A model generated the notes under the pieces. The model did not search any database. It worked only from the letters and a program-made list of their open reading frames with translations, and was not told the origin of the DNA. DNA of 64,000 bases, from NCBI GenBank assembly GCA_037349315.1, contig JBAIAC010000278.1, positions 62,001 to 126,000 on the forward strand. The letters are read 5' to 3'. A program made the position numbers and the translations under genes. This document shows, piece after piece, positions 49,001 through 61,000 of the stretch (the stretch's first letter is position 1; each line of letters starts with the position of its first letter). This stretch comes from Chelydra serpentina (taxonomy: Eukaryota > Chordata > Testudines > Chelydridae).

Positions 49001-52000
49001 AACTTAGAGGTGTGAAGAAGATAGAAGGGATGTTTTCAGGTGTCAGCTGAGAGAGTCCTTTAAGACTACTCCAGATGCTGCAGAGGAGAAGGCTCCTGGA
49101 CCAACAGGGCTGTGATTGAGTGAAGGGATGGCAAGGAAGACCTACAACATGAGCAGAGGCAAGCAAGGTCTAGGAGGCAGCTGGAGAGTCCACAGGAAGC
49201 TTAAAAAGCAAGACACTACTGGGAATGGAACTTGCTGCTAAAACAAGCCAGGAACCAGTCCTAATATCTCCTGTACCAACTACAGAGCTCCTGAAAGCCA
49301 AGCTTTGTGGATTTATAGCTGTCTCCATATGAGCAGTCAGGAGGAAGCTTCATGCTTCACATGATACCTAAACTGATGGAGGGTTTAGGAAGTCTCAGAC
49401 TGAATACTGACATGAAGCTCACGACCTGACACCATCCTAGCTCAGCATAAGCCATTTGCAATTACCAGCAACGTCACAGAGCACCAAGCTGGTCTTCTTG
49501 TATATTAAATATAAATCCCTAGTGGGTAGCTAGAAGGGGCTTCTTTTTCATGGAGTTTTCTCCTTCCTGATCTGCCAACATCAGCATTTTCCCCCTCCTT
49601 TGCTTCTTTGGTGGTTAATATTTTCACATCCGGCGTTGGCAGGGGATGCTTGGAAAGATTGCAGGCAGAAAAATTACCCAGGAAAAGGATTCCTCCTCAG
49701 CACGTTATTATAAGCTTGCTGGAAGCCAAACAATTAAGCCAATTGTTTTCTCTCTCTCATTTAGATATTTTGTACACACACAAACTTTCTGCTGGGCTCC
49801 TGACCCCTGCTCTCCCTCAATATCACACAAACGTCATGAAATAATCAGCCTGCCAGCTCTGTCCACCTAATCTCAAACGATGAGTGCAATAATTCTCATC
49901 TGCCACCTGTAAAACAAACCCTCATTAAAGAGAATTAAACCGGAGCAGTGACTGGTAGCCATGTTAATTTTTAACTCTTCCTAGCCACAAAGATAACTTT
50001 CTCCATCAAAACGTGCAACCTGCCATCACTGCTGACTAATAACCAAGCTGGCATGTCTACGGAGTTCTCAAAGCACTGCACAGGCATTACACAAGTGTCA
50101 CAATAGCCATAGGAGATGGCCAAGTTCTCACTCCATTTTACAGACAGGGAAACAGACACAGAAAGGTGAAGCAATTTACCTGAATCAGTGTCAGTGCAGA
50201 GAATGGACCCCAGAAGTCCTGCCTCCCAGTTTTCCCCACTCTAACCCCAGCTGACCACATCATCTCTAAGTCATGTAGAATACACAGAAGCGCTCTTCAT
50301 TGCAACTGGCCTCTTCCGGCCTAACTCACTTGATGTCATCACAACCTGGTGTTTTGGATATCACAGTTGTCTCTGTACCATAGACAACCATTCCCACACG
50401 TGGTATCACTGAGTAATGGGGTAGAAACCTGTGTGTGTAGACACACCCTGCTGCAGTTAAAGAGACTTGGGAGTCAAGATTCCTTTTTTTCATGCACAGC
50501 TCTGGGAGGTTGTGTTTCTAGTGCTTAGAGTAGGGAACCAGGATTCAGGACTCCTGGATTCGATTTGCAATACTGCCCCGACTCAGTGTATGACCTCGAA
50601 GCAGTCACTTCATCTCTCGGATCTCAACGTCCAGGGGGCTGAGGGTTAATCAGCCAACTGTCTGTAAGGCAGTCTGAGACCTCCACATTAAAGGGGAGAC
50701 ATAAAAGCCAATTACTTTGGTCATCTGCTCAGATACGGAAAGGTATTTGATAATGCAATGCAGGGCATAGGGGGGCTTTGGGCTTTTATGTTATCCCTAG
50801 AGCTTTGATTTTCCATTTGGTGGCAACACTCTCAGCAGGAGACTTACGAGGCTATTTTATAGAAAAAAAGCAAACCAACCCCTTGGAGAAATGCTTTTGC
50901 ATCACAAACTACCACGAAGCCAACCTATAAAACATGCAGCTATAACTCCGGCCCCTGGGGAGCCAAGAGCTCTCAGCATTACAGGGAGAGGGAAATTTAC
51001 AAGTGTGTGTACGGGGTAAGTAGGAGTCAAGGGATGGTAGCTTCAGGTCGGAGCGAGTGTGTTTTAACAGGAGGCTTCACAAGAGAGGATGGGGAGGGTG
51101 GGTTAGTACTAGGGGGAGATAAACACGTGCTTGGTTTTATTTTAAACATTAAATTTTGACGGGCCTGTACCACCAAGACAAGCAAGCACCTGCCCTCTGT
51201 TTTGCCAAAATCAACTTTTTCCTGCTAGGTCCCTTCTGAACTACCAGGGCCTTTCCTCCCTTTTAGGTGGAGAGGAAGAGGATTTTAAACTTGAAAGATT
51301 TCACCCTGGAGGGCTAGTCGGGGGTTCAAAGCTACAGATCAGTTCTCAGCCACTAATGCAGCTCTGCATTTGCTCCCTGCTCTCGGCAGGTCTGAAATCC
51401 CCCTTAAGCAATGATTCTCTCACCCCCCCCTCCCCCGGCCCTCCCTTCTTCCAAACCAATTTGAATAGGAAATGAAGTGTGGCTCTGTGGAGACAATGGT
51501 TTATTGTAAAGTTTTTGCTGCTACGCAGGGTATAAAAACCTGCCACGGCACATGTAAACATCAGCAACTGCCAGGCTCCTCTGTAATGAAAAGCTATAAA
51601 GAACACCCAGGTGGGAAGCACAATACTACAGGCTAATTAAAGTAACCAATAATATTCCTCCCAGGAATGTGAGAGTATGTTCCGCTCAGGGGGAGAAGCC
51701 ACTGCTAAGCCTATGAACTCAGCTTCCTGATGGAACAGAAACAAAAAAAGACACTGCACTGTAAAGGCTGCCATTACTGCTGGACACCTAGCTTTGTAAA
51801 AGGCACAAGGATGGCTTTTGGAGTTAAACCACAAGCCTGGAAGTCAGGCAAACTGGATGCTAGACCTAATTCTGCCATGGATGTGTTACCTTGGGCATGT
51901 CGTTTCCCCATCCTGGTATGCCGCCATCCGTAGAAGGGGATCAGCTCGTTAATGAACTTAGCCTGGCATTTTTGTTTGTAAAACACTCATTCAGACCAGG

Positions 52001-55000
52001 TGCAGCACTTAGCTGCTTTGGATCTCTTCAAGACTCTGGAGCAAAAAGAGTAACCATTGAAGGCCCTCTCAGAAATGCCGAGTGTTATTACTAAGCCCCA
52101 GATCTACAAGCTGCAGCCATGACCGCTGACAAGGCATATATCCTTCCTGAAAAACGACAGTTCCTAGTGACAGGGTTAATGATGTTTGAGCAGCCTCTCA
52201 CCCTGACCTGCCACATATTCCAGTTTTAATGCACTTGCCTCATTCCCCCACCCCCAAAGGGATGTGCGCGGGGCGGGGGGGGGGGGGGGGGGGGGGGGAG
52301 GAGGGGAAGGGGGGAAAACAGTGGCCTCCAACACCAGTTATTTTCTACATCACTGAACTTCCTGGCTCCACATTTGCAGGGCCTGGCATTTCACTCTGAC
52401 TTGCTGAAGAAACAGATGCATTAAAATGTCCACGGTACAAAGCCCATGGGAGAAGAAGGGATTATATCTCAGTGGTGGAGGGAAGAGGACAAACCCATCC
52501 CCTTACACTCTTTCAAAGCGAGAGGAAAGGTTTCCGAATTCCACTAGCACAGCTGCTGCAAATGGACAAGATTTTACTTCACTTCCTGTCCTAAGCGTTG
52601 TGCAGTGTTGTGCACTGGTAAATCATAACTACACTTCACCCCAGAGGAGAAGGTTATTCCTGTGTGATGTTTTGTGATCCAAGCTGCTGTATCAATGTAA
52701 GAGGGTATTACTGATCCCCCTCTTTTCTGTCTCCCCAAAATAGGACTAGATGCATCTCTTTTCCCCTGTCCATTTTAATCTCTCCTACTGCAGAACATTT
52801 CTATGCAGGGGATTATTGTACTGGTGATGCCTGTGCTCCCACACTCTTCCTCTCCCTCCTGACATGTATATCGCCCTTCCCAGCTCACTCAACATCCTGT
52901 CACCAAAAAGATCCAGTCCCTCCAGGCAAGGTGGAATTGTGCTTCGTTCGCTGTATTTCCAATCAGACGTGCTCAGTCCAATCCTGCACACGCGCGCGCG
53001 CGCACACACACACACGAGTCTTTGAACCTGATGGCTATGGGGACCTAGAGCTCTGTTCAGCATTTTCAATCATTTGATGCATAACAGTTTTGAGTCACTT
53101 TTCAAACTGAGCCCTGGAGCCTCTCAGCCCAGGGGAAGTCATTACCTCAGGGGAAAAGATAAGCTGTGAAGACCGATTAGGTCTATCCACCTATACAACA
53201 CGAGTCAAATGCCTGAAAACAATCCAGTTATAAAGCCTTCTCAACTGTCTTTTCTTCCCACTTGTACCATTTTCTGAAGAGTTTATCTTGCCAGCCCCTG
53301 GAAGGAAGCCCTCTATCCACCAGCCTGGCCTTGGCAGTCAGGCTTCCTCAAAACCAACAAAATTACAGCCAAACAAAGAGAGAGGACTCGGGGTAAGGAA
53401 AACGATGCTGACAAGAGTCCTCTTGTGGCGTGGTGCATGGAGCCCTGTAAAAATCTCAGGAAGCAAGGCAACTTAGAACTTTCACTATTCTGTGCACTGT
53501 GCTCATCTGTAGGTGCAGACAGTGTCCTAGAGGCCAATGCACCTTACCTTCTTGGAGACTGAAGAGACATTCAAACCAAATCTTTGAGCCCTTTCCTTTA
53601 ATTTATCCATGTTTACCTACAAAGACACAGGAAACAGTTTAACGTTTAAGTCATTGTCACTTGAACTGTAAGATTAGGAAAACTAAAAGACCAACTGTGG
53701 TTGGGAGAGGGCAGCTTGTGAAGGGTCCCAGGACAGAGCGGCCCATTCTGATGGGTCAGTGGAAAACCTGGTCGAGCAAGCGACATTCCTGTGAGTACTC
53801 CCTCTCTGTGCTAGGTCGGCAGACTCAGCAGCGACACCTGTCAGCTACAGAGGGGAAGAAGAGCCACAAGGCCACAGCCAGATACAATTAACACAATGGA
53901 AGGAAACTTACTGCCTCTCAGACAAACACACCAGCCATCTCTCTCCAACGCCTGTCGTTTTCAGTAACCACTGTGTTTCATTCTTACTCTTCAGAAACTA
54001 CTAGGACACATCTAGTCAAGCCCGTGGTAAAATTATTTTCCCTCGCTTTGCCCAGCTCACAAGCAATCGGGTTTCCCTTGGGGGAAGTATCCCACAGTCT
54101 AATGAAGCCCAGTTTTGGCTTTCAGTGACAAGCCTTCTACAGTATGTGGTGCCATGGAAGAAAATGGGGTCCCTGACGCTAACCTACTTCTGAGCGGTAT
54201 TTGCAAAACATCTTCCAAAAACACTCAGCACAAGAGAAACCTGGATTAGACCCAAAACTTGCTTAAATTAGCTTTCTGTTGCAACTTGCACCAATAATTC
54301 ACCATGATCAAGCAGAAAGGTACTAAAGCAGGCTACCCACACTGCTCAGAACTCTCAGCCCTCCATGTATTTTAATACCTTACATTTCCAGTTGAAATCT
54401 GAGGTAGAATAGTGCACCATTTGGACATTAGAAAGAAAGGGTAATTTACTGTAGGAAAATAGCAGGCTGTACGGAATCTAGGTTCTTGGGAGCAATGCAT
54501 ATATCAATTCAAGCAAAAAGGGCAAAGAGAACACCAGGCACACAAGTGGGAAGCTTGCATGCAATATTAATAAAATATTTGCCTTTATTCCTTCAGGCAT
54601 TTAGTTCTAAAGCCAGCTTATCCAGGAGTGCGGTCAGCTGAGAGAGGCAGCCAAATATTGCACAGAGGAGGGGGTCCTAGCAAATTTAATGCCCGTATAA
54701 CCTTAAGCAACCTCATGCATATCCTACCTGGTTTGTTTTGGGGGTTTACTATTTACTCCTGGGGATGGAGACTTGTCTCAACAAGCTAAACACTTTTGGT
54801 ATTGTGATTAAAGGGCATGATCAGCTATAATTATAAGCAATAAGCATTCCTTACCGTAGGCTTGCTGTCTGCAGACAGACCTGAGATTGGGGAAGGGGAG
54901 GACACAGTTAGTGATCAGAAATGGCCAGAACAGTTTTAAACAAAGTTCTCTGATCCCTTTGGCAAAGATGTAGTTTAAGGAATCTCCACTGGATCCTGAT

Positions 55001-58000
55001 TGAACAGAACTAGCTGGGTATCCCTCATGTTCTAGCGAGCTAAACACAAGAGAGAGAGCCAGGAATTGAAGTACATTTTAATCCTGGCTCTGACGCGGTC
55101 TCGTTGTGTGACCTTGGAGATAAGTCACTTCATCCCGGATTCCATTTCCCCATCTGTAAAAATACAGATAGCCCTCTTGTGAGGTAGCTGAGGGCTTTGA
55201 CAATTAGGAGTGGTATTTTTAAAAGGTAGCCCAGCTCCCACAGATTGCTCATGGCAACTGGGCCCTGTACAAAAATCTAGCTGTTAGTGTCTAAACATGG
55301 CTAGACACAAGTAAGACACACTGGACTAGGGTAGCTTGGAGCCACTCTGAAAAAGGACAAGGACGATGCATTTCCTATCCTGTGTTCTTCCAGTCCACTG
55401 ATTCTGGTGATCACTAGGGAAAGGGACACAAGCAGTTGGAAGAACACGAAGTCCCATTTGGCTTTTTCAGTATAGGAAGCGTTAAATATCTGATGAAGGG
55501 TTAATTCTACAGATTAGCTCTACTTGACTTGCTTACCTTTAGTTGAAGCTGTGGACATACCAAACCTGTAGAAAGTAAATAGAGTTTTGTCAGAGACTCA
55601 AGAGCTGCAATATAGGGTAGGAAAGTGTCTGACTTGCCAAGCATAAGATGTAGGGGGAGAGTTTCCTTTAAAAATTCTTCATGAGGGCCACTTGAGACAA
55701 ACTGCTCTTTGGGTGGGATTAGCCGGCAACACTGGCTTCCAGTTAATGCTACTAGGTAGTGATTACTGCTGCATTTGCTTTGCAAAATGGAAATCTCTGC
55801 AGGGCTAGCATCAGCACCATTGTTCCATACAAGCAGCCACAAGCCCCTTTCCCTTTGTTATTCTACATTACGGGGAGTAGGCAGCATAGCTTTCCTGGTA
55901 TTTTAGGATCAAGGGAAGTGTCCCGGACTACATACACAAAGCATGCTGTGCTTGTGCTAGCAAATCAGGTTTAAAAGTATAGTTCAGATGCTGAATACCA
56001 AACACTTGCCTCATATTTTGAGCACCATCTTCCCCCGCCTTAGACACCTGTGACACTCAGCTACACTCAGGAGGGCAGGCAGGCAATGTTATCTAGCAGT
56101 TAACACCCAGGCTTCTGCTCTAAGACTCCCATCTTGCATTCTGAGCCGTCAATAATGATCCTGGCCAAACCCCTTCCCAAGACTCAGTTTCCCCATCTGT
56201 AAATGGTGATAAAAACCACTTTCCTCTCCTGCGGGGGAAGGCAGCAGTGTGGCAGTTGTGAGGCTTCAATCGTTAATATTTGACAAGTGCTTTGATGTAC
56301 TAGGACAAGAGATGCTTAGGCAAGCAACAAGGACTACAAAGTGGGCAGCACCTTCCAGAAACTCAGGTAAGCAGCTTTCCGAAAGGCAATCCAGTTAAGC
56401 AGCAGCCTTCATCTCCTCCTTACATGCACTTCAAAAATCCAGACACTTTCAATCCCCAACGCTTCCCCAGATCCCCACACAGAGCTGTGGCAAGGATCCA
56501 CATCAGTGTGACCTGTCAATGAGACAAGAGTCGAGCAGTCTTCCACCAAATCAAACAAGGGTGACAGCGCTCCAAGCAGAGACTTACCGAGCTGCTCGCG
56601 CTGCCTTCTTACTCTCCAAGCTCACAGGGACATTGAATCTCTCGGCCCGTTTCTGCATTCTCTGAAACAGGGAGAAGAAAAAGAGCAAGACTGAATCCAG
56701 CCACACTGGCAGCCAGTTCAGGGGCACATCTTAAACCGGGGATGCCCACATTCAATTCCTAAGAAAGCATTACCGACAAGCTAGGAGGCCAAGAGCCCAC
56801 TCTTAATTTGTGGCCTAGTATTTAAAGACAGGGATCAGAGTTCCTGGGCTCCGTCCCCAGGTCTGCCAGAAACTCACCATGACTGAGCAAGTTTCTTCAC
56901 GTCTTTTTGCCTTAGTCCCCCCTCCCCACTTAAAACAGAGCTATTTCCCATCCTCACTGTGAGGACTGGAGATCGTTGGAGAGAAGGCACTACAGACGGG
57001 AAAACCGTACAAAAGGTGTGTAAAATTGTCACAAAATCATCTGAGATCTGCCTTAACAGATCATTAGAGCAGAGACCTGCACCTGATCAGCTTTGCCCTC
57101 ATCCCACAGACAGTGGGAGAGAGTTACTATTTGCATGGTCTGTATCATGGCCACCCCTTAAACTTTGGGATACAGGCCTACCAATGTAGCTCTCCTTTAT
57201 TTCTATGGCAGTGATGAACAGCATAATAATAAAAATCTATTTAATCCTAGAGAAAGCTTTTCTCCGGTGAAGTCCTGGGCACCTGCAGCTCCCCAACTTT
57301 AAATCTGAGAAGAGGGTATTCAGCACCTCACCTGACCAGAGCAGGTCACTACTTATTAAACATCTGTATGGAAAGGGAATTGCCAAAGGAGACACAGATT
57401 AGCACACTGACCCAGAGGCAAAAGGATGGACTTTTTTCTTTTTTAAATGAGCACAATACAAACCTGCTGCTGGGCAGAAGACTGGCATGCCAAGCCAGTG
57501 AGACAGAACCTTGCACATCTCATCCGGGGAGAACCTTGTGCCAAAAGGCAAAGCAGCAGCAGCCCTGTCACTGACTACAAAGGGAGCAACTGTGACTTGC
57601 CCTCCAGCAGCAGGAAGAAAGCAGCAAGCTCAATGGGCCTCAGCTGATGTGCAAAAAAGGGCAAACAAGGATTTTTTTAAAAAGCAAAACAAGGAGAAAT
57701 ATGCTCGAAAAAAAGGGTTATTTCAAAAAAAGGAATTTGTTCCTTAAATCTTAGAACAAGTCTGTCTGGGGGGGACAGGCACAATTCCCACAGCTGGCTC
57801 AGCCTTTCACGTGGAGTTTATCACTTAGCAGTGAAAATACGATTAATGCTGAAATTCACCAGCACACGAAGGAGCCAGCCTGCCATCCTTTCCCCACAGA
57901 CAAAGTTCCCACAGACCAAGATGCAGTCTGCCTTGCTTGGAAAGGAGCGAAAGATGGAAGTGTTGAAAGCACAGGGGTGCGTGTGTTCATACACATACAT

Positions 58001-61000
58001 ACTTATTTGTAACCCTTTAAGTATTGTTATATTTAAGAGGAAAGAAATGTGATTAGCTATTCACTGCCTTATGACTATTTATACAAGACCATAAAAGTTA
58101 ATTTGGTGCTTTACAGCTAAGAGCAACTAGGAATTTTTTAGTGCCTCAGACTAAAAGTAGCTGCAGCAACTATTGTCAAGCAAGGAACAAACTTCTATGT
58201 GAAGAGAGACTGAAAAGACTGGGACTGTTTGACTTCAAGAGGAGAGCAACATGGGGGAGGGATGTAATAAGAGGTATACAAAATCATGGTCTAGAAAAGT
58301 TAGACCAAACTCTGCAACTCACCCTCTCCCATAGCACAAGAACAAGAGTATGTTTAACGAAACAAAGGGAACATGTTTAAAATCGATAACAAGAAATATT
58401 TGTTCATGCATTAGCCTGCTGAACTCATGGCCCCAAGGTAGAATTAGGCCAAAAGCTTAGTGCGATTGGAAAGGATTGGACATTTATATGAACAAGAATA
58501 TCCAGAGTTGTTATAGCAAACAATATAACCACAGACAAGAGCTTTGGAAGGTCTATATACCCTCCTGCTTCTGAGCACACGCCAGCCTGAGTATTACAGG
58601 CTAGGAGGGAGCAGTTGATCTGCAGATTTTTGCACCTACCACTGAAAGGGCTAGTATTGGACACTGTTGGGGGTAGGATATTGGACCAGATGAAACACTG
58701 GTCTGATCCAGGCAATTCTTATGTTCTTAACTACTTACTAAACCTGTGTTACACTAAGCTCCTTATGGTATTAAAACCAAATTTTTAAAAATGTGATTTG
58801 CTTATGCTCTTACTTTACACTTGCATTTTATTCCGCTTGGACCAATGAGGCCCAGGAAGGTGAAATGACTTGCCCTAGGTCACATGGCAAGTCAGTGGCT
58901 GAGCTAGGACTAGAACCCAGGAGTCCTGGAAACATCAGTCGGATGCCATTCTACACAAATCTACTCCAGTAGGTGTCTACATACCTTGATTTAAAAGGTA
59001 CATGAAATTAATGTACATGACAAAAATGTGTTTTCTTTGTGAATGGGTCTTGGCAGAGTTTGGAACTGAAAACAAGGCTGTAGGTATGATGTCAGCAAAT
59101 GCATTTAATGAGCTGTTTAAGCAGCTAATGACAAAGGCATCCCACAAAGCGTGGAAGACGACACTCCTTCGTGATTTGTTCTGGCTCCACGTCAATTTCT
59201 ATGTATTTCTCCTCATTACTTCACCAGCTGAAGTCATAATCCTCCATTTGCAACATCACCCCCTGGTTGGGGTGGAGCTGTTTATGTCACAAACAGAAGA
59301 TTAGAACTTCAAGGGGGTGGCTGACCAGCAAGGACACACAAATCATGTTTTCATACCAACTCCCGAGTTACAGAGAACAAGAGAAAAAAAAATCAAGACA
59401 GAAAAAAGCATTAGAGGAAGCAGAATGGGTTTTGGAGACTGAACAATTTTGCAAAAAGTTTCCACAGGGGACTGCACCAGCTGCTTCTGGTGTGTGTATT
59501 TTAAATAAGACCAGTAAGCATAAAAGAAGAGAGAGGATCATAAAAGGTAAAGATGAGAATCTGTTAACTCATCTGTTCATCCCAAGAAGGATTATTCCCT
59601 ACAGCGTACTCTCTGCAGGGCTCTATCCTCTCCAGTTTGACGTGTCTCGAGGAATCCAGGATATCAGCCTAACAGAGCTGACAACGGCTGTCCAGTCATA
59701 TCACTTTAGAGACATCAGGAACAAAGATGCAGCTTACATAGCACATGTGATAATGGAGGTAGGTCTGTCTTCGAGTTCCTCTCTAGCAATCCCTTCAGTC
59801 AACTCACCAGATGCCATGGACTGGTTCATCCATTGACTGCAATAAAGTTATAAGCTAGGGATGAATTTAGCTCCATGTCCAGCTTTCTGCTGCCAGGCAG
59901 GTGGCACTGATGTGTGGCCTGTGATGATTGTTGGCAAGAAGGAATAAAGTGGCAGAAATGAGACAGAAGAAAGGAAAGTGACATACACTGACAGATGATT
60001 GACAGGAATAGACCTTAAAAACTGGTGTCAAAATGAAATGCACCAAGAGCTTGACATCTCTTAAAGACAATCTGCAGCCTAAAGCAACTCAATCACAATA
60101 TAAAGCCCTGAAAAACCTAACAGAGTTTACACTGGAAACACTGATAAGGAACTTAAGGGAGGATCCCCAAATGTGAAAACACACACACAGGTTAGAACGG
60201 ATATCCCTAAAAGGAGGGAAGGGATGGGGTGGTGACAGGAATCTTACCTCCATCTGTGGTATTTCTGATGTTATTTTCACCACTTTCTTTTCTGCACCCC
60301 TAGAAGATTGGGGGAGGAAAAGATAAATGGATCAGAGCCAGGAACCTACACTCACCAATCTAATTCCCAAACAGAGAATTCCTGTTAGTTTAATATGTCC
60401 CAATAGCAGAGATACTGGATTGCCTCCCTCCACCTCTGTAAGTATAACCAACACATCTCAACCATCACCGCGTTCATGGTCTACAGAACGAAAGCACCCT
60501 CAGCCGTCACCCCAGGACACCAGCGCCTATCCAGCCTCTTGCAAGTGTAGCGTGGCACCGAGGCGCCAAAGAGAACGAGGTATAGAAGTACACTCCTTAC
60601 CCAAGATTAGGGGTATGACAGAGAGGGAAGCACTCTCTTGGTGAGGCCACAGCCTTGACAGTCAGGCCCCATGGGTCCTACCTATAGTGTGACTAGTGGG
60701 GTGGGTTAAGGGTCTGGCAGTCAGGACTCCTAGATTCCATTAGGGACTCTGACAGGAAGCGTGGGCTAGTTGCCAGAGAAGATCCATGGGGTCAAGAACT
60801 CTTGGGTTCAACTCCCAGCTCTGTCACCAATGCAGCCTCGAGAGGGAAAAAGTCCCTTCAGCGCCGAGGAAAGTGTTGATGCTCCCCAAGTCACAGCAGG
60901 GAGGTGAGGATTAACCAGCGTGCACACAGCACTCTGAGAAGCTTGCTTGAAAGGTGATATGGAAATGCAGAGCATCACAAGTCTTCCACACACCCAAGAA

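Larger units (their letters stand above)
25799..53547 (-). other. SARNP: SARNP giant intron (27.7 kb)
   Basis: One intron of 27.7 kb separates the motif exon [14 protein letters not shown] from [15 protein letters not shown]. Donor is GTAAGG at 53547 downward. It is filled with transposon copies (nested CR1s, a second CR1, three hAT-type or DNA-transposon repeats, MIR-like SINEs), microsatellites and AT-rich unique DNA. I see no nested gene. Longest open frames (for example 46109-46651 on +, 180 codons) resemble nothing known. Confidence 0.85.
56662..60247 (-). other. SARNP: SARNP intron (3.6 kb) with SINE and CR1 copies
   Basis: Donor GTAAGA, acceptor CTGTTTCAG. It holds a MIR-like SINE (about 56815-56960, +), an A-rich stretch near 57640-57740, a CR1 fragment (58195-58730), a reversed MIR-like SINE (about 58830-58930) and a long frame of unknown meaning at 59345-59836 on the + strand, antisense to the gene. 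Confidence 0.8.

Noticed and set aside
59267..59344. N-terminal extension of the 59.3-kb frame from TTG
   Set aside because: It depends on a non-ATG start, which has no support in a vertebrate nuclear gene.
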